From an uncultured Spirochaetaceae bacterium (GTDB lineage Bacteria; Spirochaetota; Spirochaetia; Treponematales; Treponemataceae): a DNA stretch of 40,261 nucleotides. The notes beneath the pieces are model-generated. The model had not been told where the DNA came from and did no database searches. It was given only the letters and a program-made list of their open reading frames with translations. The stretch is from positions 1 through 40,261 of the forward strand of contig CADANN010000020.1 of the NCBI GenBank assembly GCA_902789325.1, written 5' to 3'. Shown piece after piece: positions 7,698-15,925 of this stretch. Each line of letters begins with the position of its first letter. The stretch's first letter is position 1. The position numbers and the translations under genes are program-made.

Positions 7698-9140
7698 ATG
7701 AAAACATTTTTAGACGAAGATTTTATTCTGCGCAGCCAGCCTGCACAGGTTTTATATCATAAATATGCAGAGAGTCAGCCGATTTTTGATTTCCACAACC
7801 ATTTGAACCCTCGGGAAATATTTGAGAATAAGGGGCTTGGAAATCTTGCGAATGCGTGGCTGGATCATGACCATTATAAGTGGCGGGCAATGAGGGCCGC
7901 CGGCGTTCGGGAAGAATTGATTACGGGGCATTTACGGGCCGACGGTTCTGTGAAGTCTGATGACGAACGGGGTGGGGCGGCTGCTGTAGCTGCGGCGGAT
8001 TATGAGAGGTATCTGGAGTTTGTGCGAACTCTTCAGCTTTGTCCTGGAAATCCGCTTTATCACTGGAGCCACCTTGAGCTTAAAAGATATTTCGGAATTG
8101 ATTTTCCTGTAACAGAAGCTAATGCTCGCGAAGTATGGGACAAGTGTAATGAACTTCTTTCAAAGCCAGATTTTGCGCCTCGTGGTCTTCTTGAAAAAAT
8201 GGGTGTACGCGAGCTTTGCACAACTGATGACCCTCTGGACAGTCTTGAATGGCAAAAAAAACTTGCTGATGACTGGAAAAACTGTAAGGTTCGTCCTTCT
8301 TTCCGTCCTGATTTTATAATTAATGCGGAAAGTCCTTCTTATGCTGACTATATTTCCAGACTCCAGAAAGCAGACGGTACTCAGTTCAAATCAATTTCAG
8401 ATATGATTGCTGCTGTTGGCCGCCGCATGGACTTCTTTAAGGAAAATGGTTCTGTTGTAAGTGATCATTCTCTAGAAAATGATTTTTATCTTCCTACAAG
8501 CTATGACGATGTAAACTACATTTTTGAAAAGGCCTGGATCGGTAAAAAACTTAATCAAGAAGAAATTGCAAAATACAAGGGCTATGTTCTTGTAGAACTC
8601 GGTAAGCTTTATGCTCAGAAGGGCTTTGTAATGCAGATTCATATTGGTGCACTTCGCGACCAGAATGCTGCTATGCTGAACCTTGTTGGAAAGAACGTTG
8701 GTGAAGATAGCCTTCAGGATTTCAACTACGCTCCACAGATTGGTGCTGTGCTTAATGCAATTTATTCTGCAGAACCTGGTGCACGAACAATCCTCTATAA
8801 TCTTAATCCAAAAGATAATGAAGCGCTTGCAACTATGGCTGCAAACTTCCGCAACTGTCAGTTTGGTCCTGCCTGGTGGTTCAACGATCATAAAGACGGA
8901 ATTGAAGAACAGATTCGGGTTTATTCACGTACTGCTCCTCTTGGCCGCTACGTTGGAATGCTTACAGACAGCCGCAGCTTCCTTTCATATCCACGTCATG
9001 AATACTTCCGCCGTATTTTGTGCAATTATATTGGTGGACTTGTTGAAGAAGGTGAGTTCCCTTGGAATGAAGAGGCTCTTGGAGAACTTGTAAAAAATAT
9101 CTGTTATAGCAATTCTCTGGACTTTTTTGGTCTTAAATAA
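7698..9140 (+). CDS. uxaC: Glucuronate (uronate) isomerase
   Basis: 480 residues. It contains FDFHNHLNP, the metal-binding HxH region of the uronate isomerase family, WRAMRAAGV, GNPLYHWSHLELKRYFGI, ELCTTDDPLDSL, MQIHIGALRDQN and MLTDSRSFLSYPRHEYFRRI, all family hallmarks. It converts D-glucuronate to D-fructuronate and D-galacturonate to D-tagaturonate in the cytosol. A GAGG Shine-Dalgarno at 7687-7690 selects the ATG at 7698 rather than the one 15 bases earlier. Residues about 77-100 (around ADGSVKSDDERGGAAAVAAAD) look like an insertion compared with typical members, and the DNA there is more GC-rich. It is probably the first gene of the hexuronate cluster with eda and kdgK. Dehydrogenase and dehydratase steps are not in this window. 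Confidence 0.95.
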   Translation: MKTFLDEDFILRSQPAQVLYHKYAESQPIFDFHNHLNPREIFENKGLGNLANAWLDHDHYKWRAMRAAGVREELITGHLRADGSVKSDDERGGAAAVAAADYERYLEFVRTLQLCPGNPLYHWSHLELKRYFGIDFPVTEANAREVWDKCNELLSKPDFAPRGLLEKMGVRELCTTDDPLDSLEWQKKLADDWKNCKVRPSFRPDFIINAESPSYADYISRLQKADGTQFKSISDMIAAVGRRMDFFKENGSVVSDHSLENDFYLPTSYDDVNYIFEKAWIGKKLNQEEIAKYKGYVLVELGKLYAQKGFVMQIHIGALRDQNAAMLNLVGKNVGEDSLQDFNYAPQIGAVLNAIYSAEPGARTILYNLNPKDNEALATMAANFRNCQFGPAWWFNDHKDGIEEQIRVYSRTAPLGRYVGMLTDSRSFLSYPRHEYFRRILCNYIGGLVEEGEFPWNEEALGELVKNICYSNSLDFFGLK

Positions 9141-9170
9141 TCTGATATGATTAAAAACAGCGAGGTTAAT

Positions 9171-9728
9171 ATGAAAAAGAATTTTGGAAAACAAACTTAT
9201 TTATATCCTATGCCGGTTTTAATCATTGCAACTTACGATGAAAACGGAAATCCGGATGCGATGAATGCTGCATGGGGCGGAATTCACGATACAAATCAGA
9301 TTGGAATATGTCTTGATAAAAGTCATAAAACAACAAAGAACATTGCATTGCGTAGGGCTTTTACTGTAAGCATGGCAGATGCCGCTCATGTAAAAGAATG
9401 TGATTATTTTGGAATCGTAAGTGGTAATAAAGAGCCGGATAAAATCAAAAAGGCTGGATTTACTGTTTCTAAGTCTGAGTTTGTAGATGCTCCTGTTTTG
9501 AATGAGCTTCCAATGGTTCTGGAATGTGAAGTTGCGCAGATGAGCGAAGACAGCGATTATATCGTAGGAAACATCATTAACGTAAGTGCCGATGAATCTG
9601 TACTTACAGATGGTAAAATTGATGTTTCAAAAATCAAGCCAATCTGTTACGACCCTGTTGCCCATAATTATAATGTTCTTGGCGAAGTTGTTGGCAAGGC
9701 CTTTTCTGATGGAAAATCAATAAAATGA
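9171..9728 (+). CDS. Flavin reductase-like (FMN-binding split-barrel) protein
   Basis: 185 residues. The sequence PMPVLIIATYDENGNPDAMNAAWGGIHDTN followed by ICLDKSHKTTKNIALRRAFTVSMA matches the flavin reductase-like domain family, which binds FMN and includes NAD(P)H:flavin oxidoreductases and uncharacterised homologues. Substrate and electron donor cannot be told. A GAGG Shine-Dalgarno at 9162-9165 supports the ATG at 9171. It lies 30 bases after uxaC on the same strand, so it is probably co-transcribed, though no flavin step belongs to the uronate pathway. The following gene eda has its own operator. Confidence 0.8.
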   Translation: MKKNFGKQTYLYPMPVLIIATYDENGNPDAMNAAWGGIHDTNQIGICLDKSHKTTKNIALRRAFTVSMADAAHVKECDYFGIVSGNKEPDKIKKAGFTVSKSEFVDAPVLNELPMVLECEVAQMSEDSDYIVGNIINVSADESVLTDGKIDVSKIKPICYDPVAHNYNVLGEVVGKAFSDGKSIK

Positions 9729-9800
9729 TTTCAATTAAGTAACTGAGATATTTTACTGATGACATTCTTTGTGCAACGTGATAGAATGTATTTAACTAGA

Positions 9801-9816
9801 ATACTAGTATATCACA
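9801..9816. promoter_or_regulatory. Operator upstream of eda (inverted copy of the uxaC operator)
   Basis: ATACTAGTATATCACA is the exact reverse complement of the 16 bases at 7669-7684. It ends 15 bases before the eda start. A further small inverted repeat, ACATTCT (9762-9768) with AGAATGT (9783-9789), lies just upstream and may be an activator site or a weak terminator of the preceding gene. Confidence 0.7.
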
Positions 9817-9831
9817 ATGCAAGAGGCATTT

Positions 9832-10470
9832 ATGAACGATACATTAAAGCAGATTGGTGCAACAGGAATTGTACCGGTTGTTGTTTTGAATAAGGTTAGC
9901 GACGCTGAACCTTTAGCAGAAGCTCTTATTAAGGGCGGACTTCCTTGTGCAGAAGTTACCTTCCGTACTGATGCGGCAGAAGAAAGCATTCGCGCAATTT
10001 CTAAAAAATTCCCTGATATGTTTGTTGGAGCTGGTACTGTTCTTACAACTGAGCAGGTTGACCGTGCAATTGGTGCTGGTGCAAAGTTTATTGTTAGTCC
10101 TGGTTTGAATCCTAAAGTTGTTGAATATTGTATTAAAAAGGGATATCCAATCACTCCAGGTATTATGACTCCAACTGAGCTTGAAGTTGCACTAGGATTC
10201 GGTCTTGACCTTGTAAAATTCTTCCCTGCAGAAAATGCCGGTGGTCTTAAGATGATTAAGGCTATGAGTGCTCCATATACAATGATGAAGTTCATGCCAA
10301 CTGGTGGAATCAACGCTACAAACGTTCGCGATTACCTTGCCTGCGACAAGATTCTTGCCTGCGGTGGCAGCTGGATGGTAAAAGGTGATTTGATAAACGC
10401 TGGTAATTTTGCAGAAATCGAAAAACTTACTCGCGAAGCTGCAGCAATTGTAAAAGAAATCAGAGGATAA
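9832..10470 (+). CDS. eda: 2-dehydro-3-deoxyphosphogluconate (KDPG) aldolase
   Basis: 212 residues, the normal size for KDPG/KHG aldolase. It shows GIVPVVVLNK, EVTFRTDAAEESIRAI with the catalytic Glu, GAGTVLT, FIVSPGLN, GIMTPTE, DLVKFFPAE with the Schiff-base Lys, and FMPTGGIN. It cleaves KDPG to pyruvate and glyceraldehyde-3-phosphate, the last step of the hexuronate route. AAGAGG five bases before the ATG at 9832 supports this start over an in-frame ATG at 9817. Followed after 10 bases by kdgK, it forms a tight pair making the two final reactions. Confidence 0.96.
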   Translation: MNDTLKQIGATGIVPVVVLNKVSDAEPLAEALIKGGLPCAEVTFRTDAAEESIRAISKKFPDMFVGAGTVLTTEQVDRAIGAGAKFIVSPGLNPKVVEYCIKKGYPITPGIMTPTELEVALGFGLDLVKFFPAENAGGLKMIKAMSAPYTMMKFMPTGGINATNVRDYLACDKILACGGSWMVKGDLINAGNFAEIEKLTREAAAIVKEIRG

Positions 10471-10480
10471 GGGGATAAAC

Positions 10481-11500
10481 ATGAAAGTTGTTACATTTGG
10501 TGAAATTATGTTGAGACTTGAACCGGAAGGATATTTCCGTTTTGTTCAGGTAGATAAAATGACTTCTACATTTGGAGGAGGCGAGGCTAACGTTGCAGTT
10601 TCTCTTGCAAACTATGGGCTTGATGCTTATTACGTTACAAAGCTTCCTAAACACGAAATCGGTCAGGCTGCAATCAACAGTCTCCGCCGCTTTGGTGTAA
10701 ACACAAATTACATTGCCCGTGGTGGTGACCGTGTTGGTATTTACTACAACGAGCGTGGTGCAAGTCAGCGTGGTTCAAAATGTATTTATGACCGTGCACA
10801 TTCTTCAATTGCAGAAGCAAAACCAGAAGACTTTGACTGGGCAGAAATCTTTAAGGACTGTAAATGGTTCCATCTTACTGGTATTACTCCAGCTCTCGGC
10901 GGAAACCTTGTACAGATTTGTATTGAAGCATGTAAGGCTGCTAAGGCTGCCGGTGCTACTGTAAGCTGCGACTTGAACTACCGCGGTAAGCTCTGGACTC
11001 GTGAGCAGGCTCGCGAAGCTATGACTCAGATTTGCCAGTACGTAGATGTATGTATTTCTAACGAGGAAGATGCAAAAGACGTATTCGGAATCGAAGCTGA
11101 AAACACTGATATCACAGGCGGAAAACTCAACAAGGAAGGTTATAAATCAGTTGCAAAGCAGCTTGCAGACAAGTTCGGCTTTAAGAAGGTTGCTATTACT
11201 TTGAGAACTTCTATCAATGCAAACCGCAACAACTGGGCTGCTCTTCTTTATGATGGAAAAGATTACTGCTTCAGCAAGGAATACGAAATGTATATCGTAG
11301 ACCGCGTTGGTGGTGGTGACAGCTTTGGTGGCGGACTTATTTACGCATTGCTCAACGGTAAGTCAACTCAGGACGCTGTAGAGTTTGCTGTTGCAGCAAG
11401 CTGTCTCAAGCATACAATCGAAGGCGACTACAACATGGTAAGCGTTGACGAGGTTGAAAAACTCGCTGCCGGCAACGGTTCTGGTCGTATTCAGCGATAA
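10481..11500 (+). CDS. kdgK: 2-dehydro-3-deoxygluconokinase (KDG kinase, PfkB family)
   Basis: 339 residues. The N-terminus has FGEIMLRLEPEGYFRFVQ and FGGGEANVAVSLANYG, the sugar-binding part of ribokinase-like kinases. The C-terminal signature DRVGGGDSFGGGLIYALL contains the catalytic Asp and anion hole. It phosphorylates KDG to KDPG, feeding Eda encoded just upstream; gene order and spacing make KDG the likely substrate rather than another sugar. GGGG upstream of the ATG acts as Shine-Dalgarno. A strong terminator follows the stop codon. Confidence 0.93.
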   Translation: MKVVTFGEIMLRLEPEGYFRFVQVDKMTSTFGGGEANVAVSLANYGLDAYYVTKLPKHEIGQAAINSLRRFGVNTNYIARGGDRVGIYYNERGASQRGSKCIYDRAHSSIAEAKPEDFDWAEIFKDCKWFHLTGITPALGGNLVQICIEACKAAKAAGATVSCDLNYRGKLWTREQAREAMTQICQYVDVCISNEEDAKDVFGIEAENTDITGGKLNKEGYKSVAKQLADKFGFKKVAITLRTSINANRNNWAALLYDGKDYCFSKEYEMYIVDRVGGGDSFGGGLIYALLNGKSTQDAVEFAVAASCLKHTIEGDYNMVSVDEVEKLAAGNGSGRIQR

Positions 11501-11516
11501 ATCAACGATAAACTTC

Positions 11517-11550
11517 AAAACGTCATTGCGAAAGCAATGACGTTTTTTTT
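11517..11550 (+). terminator. Rho-independent terminator of the hexuronate cluster
   Basis: CGTCATTGC (11521-11529), loop GAAA, GCAATGACG (11534-11542), then eight T. It lies directly after kdgK and just before the cheR promoter. Confidence 0.95.
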
Positions 11551-11552
11551 AT

Positions 11553-11581
11553 TTGTCTTTTAGAAAATCGTGGTGTATAAT
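11553..11581 (+). promoter_or_regulatory. Promoter of cheR
   Basis: TTGTCT (11553-11558), a 17-base spacer and TATAAT (11576-11581). The hexamer ends seven bases before the cheR ATG at 11589, giving an essentially leaderless transcript. No Shine-Dalgarno is present. Confidence 0.75.
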
Positions 11582-11588
11582 TAACGTT

Positions 11589-12413
11589 ATGTTAGATGTA
11601 CTAAACGATGCCGATTACGAATTGTTCCGCAAAGTAATTTATGATGAAAGTGGAATCACTTTTTCGGCCACAAACAGATCTATTCTCGATAGCCGTATTA
11701 AGGAAATGCTCCGTACTAAGAATTTGTCAACGCCGCAGGAGTATTACGCACTTATTACGAAAAATCCTGAAGAAATGAAGATAATGCTTGATGCGGTTAC
11801 TACTAACTTAACACGCTTCTTCAGAAATCAACCGCATTTTGATTCTTTTGTGAACTATGTTATTCCTCACGTTATAGAGGAAAAAAAGAAACATCCCGGA
11901 GATAAGACTATCAGAATCTGGAGTGCCGGATGCTCGACCGGCGAGGAACCTTATACAATCGCAATGATTATGAAGGAAATCTGTCCGCCAGAGTTTAATT
12001 TTCAGATTACGGCTTCGGATATTTCGCTTAAATCTATCATGACTGCAAAACAGGGCTTTTATAATGAAGCTCGTGTAGATGGTGTTCCAGAAGACTACCT
12101 TTCAAAATATTTTACCAAGGTTGAAGGTGGATATCAGATTAAGGAAGATATTAAGAAAACTATAACTTTCGATTATCATAACCTTAAGAATGATTCTGGT
12201 GCACGTAATCTTGATGTAGTATTCTGCCGTAATGTTCTTATTTATTTTGATGAACCAGCACAGCTTGCCGTAATAAATCATTTTTACGATTCTATGGGAC
12301 CTTATTCATTCCTTTACATTGGTCACTCAGAATCTCTGTTCGGTATGAAGACAAATTTTGAATTCATTAAAACTGAATGGGCATGTTTCTACGGTAAGAA
12401 CGTTAACAAATAA
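11589..12413 (+). CDS. cheR: Chemotaxis protein methyltransferase CheR
   Basis: 274 residues. The all-helical N-terminal CheR domain (about 1-75, including ESGITFSATNRSILDSRI and TTNLTRFFRNQPHFD) precedes a SAM-binding methyltransferase domain with IWSAGCSTGEEPYTIAMI and LDVVFCRNVLIYF. It transfers methyl groups from SAM to glutamates of chemoreceptors, opposing CheB, encoded just downstream after 26 bases. The upstream in-frame ATG at 11553 overlaps the -35 box, so the ATG at 11589 is used here. Confidence 0.96.
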   Translation: MLDVLNDADYELFRKVIYDESGITFSATNRSILDSRIKEMLRTKNLSTPQEYYALITKNPEEMKIMLDAVTTNLTRFFRNQPHFDSFVNYVIPHVIEEKKKHPGDKTIRIWSAGCSTGEEPYTIAMIMKEICPPEFNFQITASDISLKSIMTAKQGFYNEARVDGVPEDYLSKYFTKVEGGYQIKEDIKKTITFDYHNLKNDSGARNLDVVFCRNVLIYFDEPAQLAVINHFYDSMGPYSFLYIGHSESLFGMKTNFEFIKTEWACFYGKNVNK

Positions 12414-12439
12414 TTCGATATTTTTCGGAGAAGACAAAA

Positions 12440-13636
12440 ATGGATGATATTCAGGTAATGATTTGTGATGATTCTGCCTTGATGCGGAATCTTATCGGAC
12501 GAATTGTTGATGAAACTACAGGTATGACTGTATGCGGTAAAGCAGAAAACGGTCAGGACCTTATTGAAAAGCTTAAAACTACAAAACCGGACGTAATTCT
12601 TCTTGATATTGAAATGCCGGTTATGACAGGACTTCAGTTCCTTAAAAAACGAAATGAACTTCATCTGGATGTTCCGGTTATTATTCTTTCCAGTGTTGCT
12701 ACAGAAGGCGCTGCTGTTACAATTGAATGTCTTGAACTTGGTGCTTCAGACTTTATCACAAAGCCTGGTGCATCTGTTACCCTTAAAATCAATGAAGTTA
12801 CAAACGAAATAATTGAATATGTTGCTTCTTATGGTGGTGCATATGCCATTATGCACGGTAAGACAATTCCTGAGCCGGAATTCTTTACACATCAGATTAA
12901 GCTGAAAGAAGCAGAACGCTTTGTAATTAAAAAGAAGGGTGAAGAAACTGCAAAATCTGTTTCGATTACAAAGAACGACGTTGTTCCTTCTACCTGGTTC
13001 CAACCAAAGGTTAAAGAGCCGGTTGTAATTAAGCCTGAGCGTGAAGGCGGTAAAATTGAGATTATTGCAATTGGCATTTCAACAGGTGGACCTAATGCCC
13101 TCCGTGAAGTATTCAAGGCAATTGATCCAAACCTGAAACAGCCTATTCTTGTCGTTCAGCATATGCCTGCGGGCTTTACTGCAGAGTTTGCAAACAGTCT
13201 TAATAATATTTGTCCTCTTGAGGTAACTGAAGCAAAAGACGGCGAGCCTATTCTTGGTGGACACGTTTACATTGCTCCTGGAAGCTATCATATGTTTGTA
13301 GAGCACAAGCCTCTTGGAAACTTTATTAAGCTTTCTCAGGATGATCCTCGCAACGGACACAGACCTTCCTGTGATGTACTTTTTGAATCTGTTGCAAATA
13401 TTTATAAGAACCATGCGCTTGGCGTAATTATGACTGGTATGGGCCGTGACGGCGCTGCTCAGATTACAGAAATGCGCAAAAAAGGTGCATGGACACTTGG
13501 ACAGACTAAAGAGTCTAGCATCGTTTATGGAATGCCTAAGGTTGCCTTTGAAATGGGTGGCGTTCAGAAGCAGGTTGCTTTACAGGATATGGCTGGAGAA
13601 ATCAGTAGACTTGCTAAGGAGCATTTATCTATCTAA
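12440..13636 (+). CDS. cheB: Chemotaxis response regulator protein-glutamate methylesterase CheB
   Basis: 398 residues. The receiver domain (about 1-120) has ICDDSALMRNLI and the phospho-acceptor Asp in DVILLDIEMPVMTG. A linker of about 80 residues rich in Lys and Glu leads to the methylesterase domain with the Ser-His-Asp triad in GISTGGPNAL, VVQHMPAGFT and MTGMGRDGA. CheB removes methyl or amide groups from chemoreceptors when phosphorylated by CheA. The start has a GGAG Shine-Dalgarno. Its last 12 bases overlap the 3' end of the convergent small membrane protein gene. Confidence 0.96.
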   Translation: MDDIQVMICDDSALMRNLIGRIVDETTGMTVCGKAENGQDLIEKLKTTKPDVILLDIEMPVMTGLQFLKKRNELHLDVPVIILSSVATEGAAVTIECLELGASDFITKPGASVTLKINEVTNEIIEYVASYGGAYAIMHGKTIPEPEFFTHQIKLKEAERFVIKKKGEETAKSVSITKNDVVPSTWFQPKVKEPVVIKPEREGGKIEIIAIGISTGGPNALREVFKAIDPNLKQPILVVQHMPAGFTAEFANSLNNICPLEVTEAKDGEPILGGHVYIAPGSYHMFVEHKPLGNFIKLSQDDPRNGHRPSCDVLFESVANIYKNHALGVIMTGMGRDGAAQITEMRKKGAWTLGQTKESSIVYGMPKVAFEMGGVQKQVALQDMAGEISRLAKEHLSI

Positions 13637-13912
13637 ATCTTCTTTATCTTTGTCGTTGAAGATTCCGATTTTCATAATCGGGTTGATTTTACGGGTAAGG
13701 ATAAAGACAATTCCGCTTGAAATGGCAAAAGATACTACGGCAGCACCGAACTTTAAGAGTTCCGGTGCTGTTTTGTTTTTAACGAAAATATTCCATACAG
13801 GATCTGTGAGAAGACAACCCGCAAATGCTGCTGCAATAGGGAAGAAAAGGCACATTGTGTCTTTGATTCTCTGACGATGTGTACGGTATATGTTCTTTTC
13901 TATAATTGTCAT
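13625..13912 (-). CDS. Small membrane protein, unknown function
   Basis: 95 residues with two hydrophobic helices (about 20-38, CLFFPIAAAFAGCLL, and about 56-74, FGAAVVSFAISSGIVFIL) and a charged C-terminus ending NDKDKEDLDR. No family is recognised. The ATG overlaps the stop of the TPR gene by four bases, so translation is coupled. The set 15485-13625 (prenyl synthase, TPR protein, this gene) reads as one operon. Confidence 0.65.
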   Translation of the reverse strand: MTIIEKNIYRTHRQRIKDTMCLFFPIAAAFAGCLLTDPVWNIFVKNKTAPELLKFGAAVVSFAISSGIVFILTRKINPIMKIGIFNDKDKEDLDR

Positions 13913-14427
13913 TTATCAAGCTCCTTAATTTTTGCAGAACAGGCAGCCTCACCTTTAGTGTTTTTTAACACAGAATAAGTGTCGCGAAGGTTGTAAATAG
14001 CATCAAGATAATAAGGATTGATAGAAACTGCCTGCTCAAAATAAGAAGAGGCTTCTTCGTAATTTTCAGACTGAAACTCTGTTACGCCTAAAAGATTCCA
14101 TAAATGAGGATTCAGCGGATTCATATCGAGTGTATCCATGCAGATTCTCTGTACCAGAGAAAGCTTTTTCTGCATAAGGCAGATGGTGGCATAGGTTTCG
14201 GCAACTTCTTCGTTTTCGGGTGCAATGTTATGGGCTGTTTCCAAAGCGCGTTCTGCTTCAAGGAGATTTCCAGCATCGCGGTAAGTTACGCCCAGATTAA
14301 ACCAGAGAAGATAGTTTTCCTTGTCGATTACGATGGCGCGCTTAAAGCATGCAATTGCTTCGTTATAAGCGCCGTCGGATGCGAGGATGATTGCCTGGTT
14401 GTTTAATGTATCTGACCTTTCTGTCAT
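13909..14427 (-). CDS. Tetratricopeptide repeat protein
   Basis: 172 residues made of about four TPR units, for example ACFKRAIVIDKENYLLWFNL, LETAHNIAPENEEVAETYAT and FEQAVSINPYYLDAIYNL. There is no signal peptide or membrane segment, so it is probably cytosolic and acts as a protein-protein interaction scaffold; the partner is unknown. The start overlaps the stop of the prenyl diphosphate synthase gene by four bases. Confidence 0.85.
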   Translation of the reverse strand: MTERSDTLNNQAIILASDGAYNEAIACFKRAIVIDKENYLLWFNLGVTYRDAGNLLEAERALETAHNIAPENEEVAETYATICLMQKKLSLVQRICMDTLDMNPLNPHLWNLLGVTEFQSENYEEASSYFEQAVSINPYYLDAIYNLRDTYSVLKNTKGEAACSAKIKELDK

Positions 14428-15485
14428 CTGAAATTCTCCGGAATCATTGAAGTGAACAGCTCCTGAATCTGCTGAGAGTGGAACTTAGCGCAGCTCTGCT
14501 CTATAAGTGTACGTCCGCGCTCCGCAGCCTTCTGAATGCATCCGCTCTTGTTGAGAAGCGCAATGCAGTCTTCCACAGCCGGCGAGTGAATTCCTCCCGC
14601 GGCCGCCGCTTTCATAAACTCTGCTATCTTAGGCTTATCATCTGGACAAAGCCCCGCGTGAATAAGTACTGGCAGACTTTTCTTGCCCTCTACTATATCA
14701 TCGCCGCGCTCCTTACCAGGGTTACCCGTCGTAAGGTTTATTACGTCATCGATAATCTGAAAACCAATACCGATATCCGCTGCAATTCCGCCGAAGTTTT
14801 CTGCTTCTTCTATGCTAAGCCCTCCCGCAATGCAACCGAGCTTTGCTGCAAGGCTTGCGAGGGTACCTGTCTTATTTTTTACCATGGCAAGGTATTCTTC
14901 TTCCATAGGGAAAAAGTCTGGATTCCTGTGCCAGAAAATATCCATAGCCTGACCAAGGTGAAGGCGGCGGAGTTCTTTTGTATAAGTTTCGTAAAGACGA
15001 AGTTTAAGGGCTTCCGGTGCGTTTAATCTGTTTATGCATACAGATGCTTCAAAGTAAAGCCATGCACCCGCATTTAAAGCTGTGTCGAGCCCGTAGGTAA
15101 TATGTGCGGCTGGCTTTCCGCGTCTTAAGTCTGCAGAATCTTCTATATCATCATGAATAAGGCTTGCCGTGTGTACAAACTCAACTAGTGGGGTAATTGA
15201 ATAAGTCTGTTCTTCTGTGAGGGCAGGGGAGCCTTCTTTGCCTGCTTTTTCTGCGCACATTTTATAACAGAGCATAAGCAATAGAGGGCGCCATCTTTTA
15301 CCGCCAAGTTCTACTAGATGTTTATTTGGTTCAATAAGCTTGTCTATGTATTCTGACTTTGCACCCGCTGGCAGAGTTCCAAAAGAGGCCTGTGTCCAGT
15401 CAGTGTCGCCTGTACAGCTTTTTGGCAGTGCGGCATTAAGAGAAGCTTCTATATTATCTAATATAATTCTAAATTCCTTATTCAT
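14424..15485 (-). CDS. Polyprenyl (isoprenyl) diphosphate synthase
   Basis: 353 residues, trans-prenyltransferase family. It contains GKRWRPLLLML, the first Asp-rich motif in LIHDDIEDSADLRRGKPAAH, and FQIIDDVINLT followed by RGDDIVEGKKSLPVLI. It condenses isopentenyl diphosphate onto an allylic primer at Mg-binding Asp clusters. The second cluster reads DDVIN instead of DDxxD, so the last Asp is replaced. Product chain length (farnesyl, geranylgeranyl or longer) is not assignable. A TATACT box (15495-15500 complement) ends nine bases before the ATG and there is no Shine-Dalgarno. It is the first gene of a three-gene operon. Confidence 0.9.
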   Translation of the reverse strand: MNKEFRIILDNIEASLNAALPKSCTGDTDWTQASFGTLPAGAKSEYIDKLIEPNKHLVELGGKRWRPLLLMLCYKMCAEKAGKEGSPALTEEQTYSITPLVEFVHTASLIHDDIEDSADLRRGKPAAHITYGLDTALNAGAWLYFEASVCINRLNAPEALKLRLYETYTKELRRLHLGQAMDIFWHRNPDFFPMEEEYLAMVKNKTGTLASLAAKLGCIAGGLSIEEAENFGGIAADIGIGFQIIDDVINLTTGNPGKERGDDIVEGKKSLPVLIHAGLCPDDKPKIAEFMKAAAAGGIHSPAVEDCIALLNKSGCIQKAAERGRTLIEQSCAKFHSQQIQELFTSMIPENFR

Positions 15486-15494
15486 ATATGTTAA

Positions 15495-15523
15495 AGTATA
15501 TAGAAGAATCAGTAAAAAGACAA
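15495..15523 (-). promoter_or_regulatory. Promoter of the prenyl diphosphate synthase operon
   Basis: Read on the minus strand: TTGTCT (15518-15523), a 17-base spacer and TATACT (15495-15500), nine bases before the ATG. The -35 is identical to that of cheR. Confidence 0.7.
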
Positions 15524-15540
15524 ATGATATGTTTTAACTA

Positions 15541-15860
15541 AAATCGTGAAACATTGCCTAAAAATTGCGTGAAACAAAATATGTGGATAAATTGTGGATA
15601 ACTTGGGGGATTTCCTGCTGATATCAAGGTAATTTATGTTGATAATTTAGGTAATCTTAATTAAAAAAGAAATATAAGAGTGTTGAAACGGACCTAATTT
15701 GTTGTAATATAAAGAAATAGATTGTTTATATAAATTTTTCGTAAATTTTCGTAATTTTTTTTATAAACCCTATTGACATGTCATTTTGACACACAGGGGA
15801 GTAAAAAATGTGGATAACTTGTGGATAGAAGGTGAAAAAAGCGGTGAGTTTTTCACAGTT
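15541..15860. other. AT-rich intergenic region with clustered DnaA boxes (candidate replication origin)
   Basis: This non-coding stretch holds the DnaA box TTATCCACA on the minus strand three times without mismatch (15582-15590, 15593-15601, 15809-15817), plus one-mismatch copies at 15820-15828 and 15637-15645, all in the same orientation. Between them, about 15640-15775 is very AT-rich with T- and A-runs, resembling an unwinding element. CGTGAAACA-like direct repeats flank the left side (15545 and 15569 regions). A TTGACA-ATGTCA-TTTTGACA patch lies at 15774-15792. Flanking genes are on the minus strand to the left and mostly on the plus strand from 16.6 kb rightward. dnaA is not in the window, so origin function is inferred. 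Confidence 0.55.
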
Positions 15861-15899
15861 AAAAAAATAAGGTGGTTTTGCAAACAAAACCACCTTATT
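15861..15899 (-). terminator. Rho-independent terminator of the STAS gene
   Basis: A 14-base stem AATAAGGTGGTTTTG / CAAAACCACCTTATT with loop CAAA (15867-15899), followed on the minus strand by seven T (complement of 15861-15867). Confidence 0.93.
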
Positions 15900-15925
15900 C
15901 AGTTATCTCTAGATATTATATCGAA

